The translations under genes were made by a program, and so were the position numbers. Below, in pieces: positions 6,431-10,911 of a stretch of DNA of 10,911 bases. The stretch comes from Planctomycetota bacterium (GTDB lineage: Bacteria > Planctomycetota > Phycisphaerae > Phycisphaerales > SM1A02): assembly GCA_009926815.1 (NCBI GenBank), contig RFOC01000052.1, positions 1 to 10,911 on the forward strand, written 5' to 3'. A model generated the notes under the pieces. The model was not told the origin of the DNA. It saw only the letters and a program-made list of their open reading frames with translations, and ran no database searches. Within the stretch, counting starts at the first letter, position 1; each line of letters starts with the position of its first letter.

Positions 6431-7588
6431 TCAACGAGACTCCGCCCGCGCCATTTCCCCGGTTTCATCGATCGGCCGCCGGGGCCACAGGGCAGCGGCC
6501 AGCATCACGCCCACGGCGGCGGTGAGCATGGGGAATCGGCCTCCAATCATGCCCCATTCGGCCAGCAGGCCCGCGACGGCGATCGAGGTCGCGATCACCG
6601 CGACCGGCGTTCGCCTGAGACCGAGAAGCACCATGGCCGGAAAGAGGACGCCGTACAGCCCCAGCCATCGCAGGTAGGTGGCTTCGCCGGACACGGGGCC
6701 GGAGGAGGGACGAAGCCCGGCGGCCATCGGGGGAAGCCACGATTCAACCAGGGACTGCCAGCCAAGGGCCAGGCAGGCCAGCGCGATCATGCCGGGAAGC
6801 ACGGCCTGCGTGCCTCCGAGCGAGCACACCGGCTGCAGGCTTCGCATGGCCGCCGTCACCGCCACCATGGTGAACGCGGCCTGCAATCCCCATTGCCACT
6901 CGGGGATCGGCCTGCCCCAGAGCGTGGCGCCGGTCCCGGATCCAAGGCCCGCGTCGGCGAACGCCGCCGTGAACAGCAGCATCACGGTGAAGGCGCCACC
7001 GAAGATGGTGAAGCAGTGCCGGCTGGGTGAACGCTGAAGCGCCAGGTGGAAGGTGGGATCCAGATACGGGCAGAGCAGGAAGCCGAAGGCCATGAACGGC
7101 GCGGCCCACGCCAGCGAGGCGGGGGGCAGGGTTCCGGTCGCCGGAAGCGTGGCGAGCGTGCCCAGGCCCAGCCTGGCGAAGAGCAGGCAGCTGGCGATCC
7201 AGGCGATGGCCCCGATCGTCATCATGACGCGATCGGATCGCTCGCTGCCGCGACGCATGCCGACCAGCAGCGCCAGGGTGACCGGCAGGGCGGCGATCAG
7301 CGCCGCGGTCACGCCCGTGCGCAGCAGGAATCCGATCTGGTAGGCGATGGTGGCGGCGCCGAAGATGGCGATCCACGCGCGAAACCGGACCACGAACGAA
7401 CGGCTGGTCTCCGGCGTGAGCACGTGTCCGAAGAGCGCGCAACCCAGCACGTTGGGCACGGCGAACGCCAGGAACCCCGGCCAACCCCACCAGCGCAGCA
7501 GCAGGATGGGCAGGAACATGCCGATGCACCACGTCCAGCTGCTGGCCAGGTACAGGCCCCAACCGACGGTCTGCAACGGGCGCCGCAT
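6431..7588 (-). CDS. Polytopic membrane protein of unknown function
   Basis: A 385-residue integral membrane protein with about 12 predicted hydrophobic segments (roughly residues 11-31, 37-55, 68-88, 92-110, 121-140, 158-176, 192-212, 235-250, 262-280, 303-323, 328-345, 352-368). The size and helix number suit a transporter or permease, but no transporter signature can be named. Notable are SSWTWCIGMFLP (16-27), where the first helix is unusually rich in aromatic and polar residues, and a polar LCPYLDPTFH stretch (172-181) after the sixth helix. A similar first helix occurs, as I recall, in planctomycete proteins of unknown function. The ATG at 7588 is chosen over a TTG at 7624 because a -10-like hexamer lies 6 bases upstream and the TTG would put 12 hydrophilic residues overlapping the promoter. 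It precedes DUF1800 by 18 bases, so it may be co-transcribed with the DUF1800/DUF1501 pair. Confidence 0.75.
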   Translation of the reverse strand: MRRPLQTVGWGLYLASSWTWCIGMFLPILLLRWWGWPGFLAFAVPNVLGCALFGHVLTPETSRSFVVRFRAWIAIFGAATIAYQIGFLLRTGVTAALIAALPVTLALLVGMRRGSERSDRVMMTIGAIAWIASCLLFARLGLGTLATLPATGTLPPASLAWAAPFMAFGFLLCPYLDPTFHLALQRSPSRHCFTIFGGAFTVMLLFTAAFADAGLGSGTGATLWGRPIPEWQWGLQAAFTMVAVTAAMRSLQPVCSLGGTQAVLPGMIALACLALGWQSLVESWLPPMAAGLRPSSGPVSGEATYLRWLGLYGVLFPAMVLLGLRRTPVAVIATSIAVAGLLAEWGMIGGRFPMLTAAVGVMLAAALWPRRPIDETGEMARAESR

Positions 7589-7594
7589 GCGGCG

Positions 7595-7624
7595 ATTCTG
7601 GCCCCCGACGCGCGGGCTGTCCAA
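7595..7624 (-). promoter_or_regulatory. Putative leaderless promoter of the membrane protein-DUF1800-DUF1501 unit
   Basis: Read on the minus strand: TTGGAC (7624-7619), an 18-base spacer, CAGAAT (7600-7595), then CGCCGC and the ATG at 7588. The -35-like box follows directly on the stop codon of the DUF4442 gene (7627-7625). This is the best-formed two-box promoter in the window and fits an independent start for the three downstream genes. Confidence 0.5.
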
Positions 7625-8260
7625 TCAGGCCCGGTCCGAGGCGACCGCCGTGTCCGGGGCATCGCCCGATCCGGCCCGCGTCGCCGGCTTCGCCTTCCGC
7701 AGGGCCCGGGCCTTCATCATGGCCTTGGGGGTGCAGTGGAAGGTGATCATGCAGCGGCCCACGCGCTTGGACTTGCCGTGATCCTTCATCTGCTGGCGGA
7801 TGTCCATCTCGAGATCGATGTTGAACTCTCCGCCCTTGCGGATCAGCTCATCGAGGTCCTGGATGGGCGCGATGTCGTACACCGCCGGCCCCACGCACGG
7901 CCGGAGGAACTTGTACTCCATGCGCTTGCAGACCACGATGTAGTCGCTGCCCACGCTGCCGAAGAGGAAGAGGCCCGCGGCCACCTCGCTGTTGCCCAGC
8001 AGGGCGGCGCCGGCCATCGCGTTGTACCAGTTGCGGTTGCCGCGGGTGAAGGGCAGCACGGCGGTGAAGCGGTTCGTGCCGGCCCGCCGCATGGTGATGC
8101 CGCTGCGGAAGGCGAAGGGCAGCCAGATCAGGCTGCACACCTTCTGCCAGAACCAGTTTCGGGTGCTCAGGCGGCTGATGAAGGCCTCGCATCGCTCGCC
8201 GAAGTTGCGCCGCTCCACAGGATTGGAGGCAAGGCGGGTGCTGGCGGGCAGCGAGGTCAT
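7625..8260 (-). CDS. DUF4442 (hotdog-fold thioesterase-like) protein
   Basis: A 211-residue protein whose core (about 36-180) resembles DUF4442, a hotdog-fold family related to acyl-CoA thioesterases; the substrate is unknown. Visible features are FWQKVCSLIWLPFAFRSGI (37-55), a strand pair RFTAVLPFTRGNRNWYNAM (64-82) and the helix GAALLGNSEVAAGLFLFGSV (84-103), the place where hotdog enzymes carry their central helix and catalytic acid (Glu92 is a candidate). A further strand follows at CKRMEYKFLRP (111-121). Residues 182-211 form a basic, then low-complexity tail outside the domain. The ATG at 8260 is chosen because the hexamer TACCAT lies 6 bases upstream; the frame is open much further but that part lies opposite the isomerase gene. 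It is divergent from the isomerase gene and 36 bases upstream of the membrane protein gene. Confidence 0.8.
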   Translation of the reverse strand: MTSLPASTRLASNPVERRNFGERCEAFISRLSTRNWFWQKVCSLIWLPFAFRSGITMRRAGTNRFTAVLPFTRGNRNWYNAMAGAALLGNSEVAAGLFLFGSVGSDYIVVCKRMEYKFLRPCVGPAVYDIAPIQDLDELIRKGGEFNIDLEMDIRQQMKDHGKSKRVGRCMITFHCTPKAMMKARALRKAKPATRAGSGDAPDTAVASDRA

Positions 8261-8266
8261 CCGGGC

Positions 8267-8296
8267 ATGGTACGAGACCCGGGTGGGGGCGATCCA
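8267..8296 (-). promoter_or_regulatory. Putative leaderless promoter of the DUF4442 gene
   Basis: On the minus strand TACCAT (8272-8267) is followed by GCCCGG and the ATG at 8260. A TGGATC (8296-8291) lies 18 bases upstream of the hexamer and could act as a -35. There is no Shine-Dalgarno. Confidence 0.5.
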
Positions 8297-8302
8297 CCAC
8301 CC
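8281..8302. promoter_or_regulatory. Inverted repeat in the divergent promoter region (candidate operator)
   Basis: GGGTGG (8281-8286) and CCACCC (8297-8302) are perfect inverted arms around 10 bases. They cover the -35-like region of the DUF4442 gene and lie 40 bases upstream of the isomerase -10. The arms are short and G/C-only, so chance cannot be excluded. Confidence 0.25.
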
Positions 8303-8341
8303 GCGGATGCGGCTTCCGGACCGTCGGGGGCATGGCGGCCG

Positions 8342-8347
8342 TAGCCT
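8342..8347 (+). promoter_or_regulatory. -10-like element of the sugar isomerase-ligA unit (leaderless geometry)
   Basis: TAGCCT (8342-8347) is followed by GCGGCC and ATG at 8354. It is flanked by short inverted arms GGCCG (8337-8341) and CGGCC (8349-8353). A CGGAC at 8317-8321 is a weak -35 candidate. The next two genes lack such an element at 6 bases, as expected if they are co-transcribed from here. Confidence 0.45.
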
Positions 8348-8353
8348 GCGGCC

Positions 8354-9175
8354 ATGGCAGTCAGGCCCCTGGGCGTGTGCAGCTGGAGTCTCCGACCCTC
8401 GGGGCCGGGTCAACTGGTCGAGCGGCTGGCGGCGGCTGGCTTGCAGGCCGTGCAGCTGGACCTCACGCCGCTGGCCGATGGAGACGCCGCCTGGGTGGAC
8501 ACGCAGGCGGTCCTGGCGGCCGCGGGGGTCCGCGTGCTCAGCGGCATGATGCGGCCGCGCGGCGAGGATTACTCGAGCATCGGGCGCATCCGCGAGACCG
8601 GTGGCGTGCGAAGCGATGCGCTCTGGTCGGAGAACCAGCGGCTGGCCTCGCGCGTGGCGGACGTCGCGGCCCGCATGGGGCTGGGGCTGGTCACCTTCCA
8701 TGGCGGGTTCATGCCGCATGACCGCGCCGATCCGCTGCGGCGAACCATGATGGAGCGGCTGGGCATCATGGTCGACCTGTTCGCCGGCGCGGGCGTGCCG
8801 GTGGCCTTCGAGACGGGACAGGAGTCGGCGTCCTGCCTGCTGGAGGCGATGCGGGAGATCGACCGTCCCGGAGCGGGCGTGAACTTCGATCCGGCCAACA
8901 TGCTGCTCTACGGGGCCGGCGATCCGCTGGAGGCGTTCCGCATGCTCAAGCCATGGGTGCGTCAGGTGCACGCGAAGGACGCGGTGGCGAGCGGACAGGT
9001 GGAGGTGTGGGGCCGCGAGACGCCGGTGGGGGCAGGCCACGTGCCGTGGACGGCGTTCATGGCCGAGGTGCGGGGGCTTCCCGCGGAGGTGGCGGTGGTC
9101 ATCGAGCGCGAGGGAGGCGAGCGTCGCGTGCAGGAGGTGGCGGCGGCGCGGGCCTTCCTGCAACCTATGCTGTAG
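8354..9175 (+). CDS. Sugar phosphate isomerase/epimerase-like TIM-barrel protein
   Basis: A 273-residue protein of the xylose isomerase-like TIM barrel family (AP endonuclease 2 superfamily), metal-dependent enzymes acting on sugars or sugar derivatives; the substrate cannot be told. The start LGVCSWSLRP (6-15) is the typical first strand. Likely metal or substrate residues sit at strand ends: TFHGGF (114-119, His116), AFETGQE (151-157, Glu153), NFDPANMLLYG (177-187, Asp179 and Asn182), QVHAKDA (204-210, His206) and VVIEREGG (248-255, Glu251). All expected barrel elements are present at normal length. The ATG at 8354 lies 6 bases after a TAGCCT hexamer. It is the first gene of a tight group with the FmdB-like protein (6 bases downstream) and ligA. 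No functional link to DNA ligation is obvious. Confidence 0.85.
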   Translation: MAVRPLGVCSWSLRPSGPGQLVERLAAAGLQAVQLDLTPLADGDAAWVDTQAVLAAAGVRVLSGMMRPRGEDYSSIGRIRETGGVRSDALWSENQRLASRVADVAARMGLGLVTFHGGFMPHDRADPLRRTMMERLGIMVDLFAGAGVPVAFETGQESASCLLEAMREIDRPGAGVNFDPANMLLYGAGDPLEAFRMLKPWVRQVHAKDAVASGQVEVWGRETPVGAGHVPWTAFMAEVRGLPAEVAVVIEREGGERRVQEVAAARAFLQPML

Positions 9176-9181
9176 GTCGCG

Positions 9182-9466
9182 ATGCCCACCTACGTGTACG
9201 CGGTCATCAGGCCCGATGGCGGCGAAGGCGAGCCCTTCGAGGTGTTCCAGCGACTGAGCGATCCACCGCTGACCGTGCACCCGGAGACGGGCGAGCCGGT
9301 GAAGCGACTCATCGTGCCGCCCCAGGTGCAGACGCAGACCGACAAGGGCCGCTTCAGCAAGGGCAACCTGGAGCGGCTGGGCCTGACCCGCTACGAGAAG
9401 CGCGGCGATGGCCACTACGAGAAGACCGCCGGGCAGGGGCCGGACGCGATCGGCGCCGGCGACTAG
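9182..9466 (+). CDS. FmdB-like small protein lacking the zinc-ribbon cysteines
   Basis: A 94-residue protein whose N-terminal half follows the FmdB/zinc-ribbon pattern: MPTYVYAV (1-8), PFEVFQRLSDPPLTV (18-32) and a closing VKRLI (40-44). The two metal knuckles of the family, CxxCG and CPxCG, are replaced by RPDGG (10-14) and HPETG (33-37), and the whole protein contains no cysteine, so zinc cannot be held in the usual way. The C-terminal half holds NLERLGLTRYEKRGDGHYEKTAG (61-83), a polar segment I recall from planctomycete relatives. FmdB proteins are often labelled transcriptional regulators, but their function is poorly established. The start is unambiguous (MPTYVY is the family start). 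A TATGCT (9166-9171) inside the end of the isomerase gene could give a second transcript; otherwise it is co-transcribed. It ends 2 bases before ligA. Confidence 0.83.
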   Translation: MPTYVYAVIRPDGGEGEPFEVFQRLSDPPLTVHPETGEPVKRLIVPPQVQTQTDKGRFSKGNLERLGLTRYEKRGDGHYEKTAGQGPDAIGAGD

Positions 9467-9468
9467 GC

Positions 9469-10911
9469 ATGGCGAAGGCTGCGGCGAAGAGGGCGGCGGA
9501 GCTGAAGGACCTGCTCGAGCGGGCGAACGTGGCCTACTACGTGGACGCGGCCCCGTTCATGCCCGACAGCGAGTACGACGCGCTGCTGGCCGAGCTGGCG
9601 GGCCTCGAGCGAGATCATCCGGACCTGGCCGATCCGCTCAGCCCCACCGTGCGCGTGGGCGGGAAGCCGGCGGAGGGTTTCGAGAGCGTGGCGCACCGCG
9701 TGCCCATGCGCAGCGTGGACAACACGTACTCGATCGACGATTTCCGGGCCTGGTACCGCCGCTGCGCCGAGGCGCTGGGCGAGGCGCCCGCGGTGGTGGC
9801 GGATCCCAAGATCGATGGCGTGGCCATCTCGATCCGCTACGAGCAGGGGCGGCTGGTGCAGGCGATCACGCGCGGCGATGGCGAGCGGGGCGATGACGTG
9901 ACCAGCAACGTGCGGCCCATCCGCAGCGTGCCGCTGCGGCTGCGGGGACACGCGCCCGAGGTGCTCGAGGTGCGCGGCGAGATCTTCATGCCCAACGCCA
10001 GCTTCGAGGCCGTGAACGCGCGGCGCGAGAGTCTGGGCGAGGCGCTCTTCGCCAACGCGCGCAACGCCACGGCGGGCACGCTGAAGACCCTCGATCCCGC
10101 GGTGGTGCGCGAACGGGGCCTGCGGTTCCTCATGCACGGCCTGGGCGAGACCCGCGGCCTGCAGGACGGCACCTACTGGTCGCTGCTGCAGGCGTGCCGG
10201 ACGCTGGGCATTCCGGTCAGCCCGCGCTCGGTGCGATGCGCGACCGAGGATGAGGCTGTGCTGGCGATCGAGGCCTTCGCCGCGGACCGGCCCTCGCTGG
10301 ACTTCGCCGTGGACGGCATGGTGGTGAAGGTGGACCGCCTGGATTTCCGCGAGCGGCTCGGCAGCACCAGCAAGGCGCCGCGATGGGCCGTGGCCTTCAA
10401 GTACCCCGCCGAGCGCAAGCCCACCAGGCTGGTGAAGGTGGAGTGGCAGGTGGGCAAGGGCGGCACGCTCACGCCGCGAGCCACCATGGAGCCCGTGTTC
10501 GTGGGCGGCACCACCGTGCGGCACGCCACGCTGCACAACATCGAGGAGATCCGCCGCAAGGACATCCGCGTGGGCGACACGGTGATCGTGGAGAAGGCCG
10601 GCGAGATCATTCCGCAGGTGGTCGAGGTGGTCATGGCCGAGCGGCCCCGGTCCGCCCGGCCCATCGAGCCGCCGGGCGAGTGCCCCAGCTGCGGCGAGGC
10701 GGTGGAGCAGGAGGGGCCGAAGATCTTCTGCCGCAACGCCGCGTGCCCATCCCAGTTCCGCGAGCGCGTCAAGTGGTTCGTGGGCCGCGATCAGATGGAC
10801 ATCGAGGGGCTGGGCGAGGTGATCGTGGACCAGCTCATCGACGCGGGGCTGGTGAAGCGCTACAGCGACCTGTTCACGCTGGATCCGGCACGGCTGGCGG
10901 CGATTGAGAGC
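9469..10911 (+). CDS. ligA: NAD-dependent DNA ligase LigA, 3' end beyond the window
   Basis: The replicative and repair ligase that seals 3'-OH/5'-phosphate nicks using NAD+. The frame is open from ATG 9469 to the last base, giving 481 of about 670-700 residues. Domain Ia covers about 1-68 (AYYVDAAPFMPDSEYDALL, 22-40). The nucleotidyltransferase domain carries the KxDG active site KIDG with Lys114 as the adenylated lysine, EVRGEIF (167-173), DGMVVKVD (282-289) and AFKYPAE (309-315). The OB domain follows (about 319-395, VEKAGEIIPQVVEV at 374-387). The four-cysteine zinc finger is intact (Cys405, Cys408, Cys421, Cys426), then the helix-hairpin-helix region starts (MDIEGLGE, 443-450). The BRCT domain and part of the HhH lie outside. 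Asp112 stands where most LigA proteins have Glu two residues before the lysine. The ATG is 2 bases after the FmdB-like stop with no Shine-Dalgarno, so translational coupling is likely. Confidence 0.95.
   Translation, partial: MAKAAAKRAAELKDLLERANVAYYVDAAPFMPDSEYDALLAELAGLERDHPDLADPLSPTVRVGGKPAEGFESVAHRVPMRSVDNTYSIDDFRAWYRRCAEALGEAPAVVADPKIDGVAISIRYEQGRLVQAITRGDGERGDDVTSNVRPIRSVPLRLRGHAPEVLEVRGEIFMPNASFEAVNARRESLGEALFANARNATAGTLKTLDPAVVRERGLRFLMHGLGETRGLQDGTYWSLLQACRTLGIPVSPRSVRCATEDEAVLAIEAFAADRPSLDFAVDGMVVKVDRLDFRERLGSTSKAPRWAVAFKYPAERKPTRLVKVEWQVGKGGTLTPRATMEPVFVGGTTVRHATLHNIEEIRRKDIRVGDTVIVEKAGEIIPQVVEVVMAERPRSARPIEPPGECPSCGEAVEQEGPKIFCRNAACPSQFRERVKWFVGRDQMDIEGLGEVIVDQLIDAGLVKRYSDLFTLDPARLAAIES

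Noticed and set aside
3504..7030. Two long + strand open frames (3504-5561 and 5126-7030)
   Set aside because: They lie opposite DUF1501, DUF1800 and the membrane protein. The first would also have to read through the intrinsic terminator. Their translations show no family and look like complements of the minus-strand genes.
7589..7624. TTG start for the membrane protein, adding 12 residues
   Set aside because: It would place the start inside the putative promoter, the added residues are hydrophilic, and ATG 7588 leads into the first hydrophobic helix at a normal distance.
7046..8344. A 432-codon + strand open frame
   Set aside because: Antisense shadow of the membrane protein and DUF4442 genes, of highly repetitive Arg/Gly/His/Ala composition with no domain.
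8261..9415. N-terminal extension of the DUF4442 frame
   Set aside because: It runs opposite the isomerase and FmdB-like genes and has no hotdog similarity; the promoter-like element supports ATG 8260.
9463..10536. A 357-codon minus-strand open frame
   Set aside because: It lies entirely opposite ligA, which is unmistakable on the + strand but has no stop within the window.

Overview
The window is a GC-rich stretch of bacterial chromosome that most resembles a planctomycete, probably of the Phycisphaerae/Phycisphaerales type. The basis is a DUF1800-DUF1501 gene pair with a Tat-type signal, a cysteine-free FmdB-like protein, and the style of the membrane protein and the NAD-dependent ligase. 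This placement is inference from protein families, not from a marker gene. I see no insertion sequence, prophage, CRISPR array, tRNA or rRNA, and base usage looks uniform. All long open frames opposite the called genes are high-GC shadows.

Layout. 1-573 (+): 3' part of rsmG, a 16S rRNA methyltransferase. 625-1227 (+): membrane rhodanese (YgaP-like). 1285-3309 (+): DinG/YoaA-type helicase. 3310-3605: non-coding, with a ladder of hairpins, three 14-base direct repeats and a strong intrinsic terminator on the + strand. 8260 down to 3606 (-): four genes, a DUF4442 hotdog protein, a polytopic membrane protein, a DUF1800 protein and a Tat-exported DUF1501 protein; the last three are closely packed. 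8354-10911 (+): a TIM-barrel sugar isomerase-like protein, an FmdB-like small protein and NAD-dependent DNA ligase LigA, separated by only 6 and 2 bases; LigA runs off the window.

Two signals cut across the annotation. First, five genes that appear to begin transcription units (rhodanese, helicase, membrane protein, DUF4442, sugar isomerase) each carry a -10-like hexamer ending exactly 6 bases before the start codon, with an all-G/C hexamer between and no Shine-Dalgarno. This is the geometry of leaderless mRNAs. The only convincing Shine-Dalgarno sits before DUF1501, an internal operon gene. Second, the 3' region of the helicase carries 12 GGA trinucleotides in about 215 bases. Three lie at the tips of hairpins repeated every 37-38 bases, and the series ends in a 12-bp terminator. 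It resembles the architecture of CsrA/RsmA-sequestering RNAs and may be a 3'UTR-derived regulatory RNA.

Functionally the window is mostly housekeeping (rRNA modification, DNA helicase, DNA ligase). It also holds an envelope/secretion module typical of planctomycetes (membrane protein plus DUF1800/DUF1501) whose biochemical role is not known.
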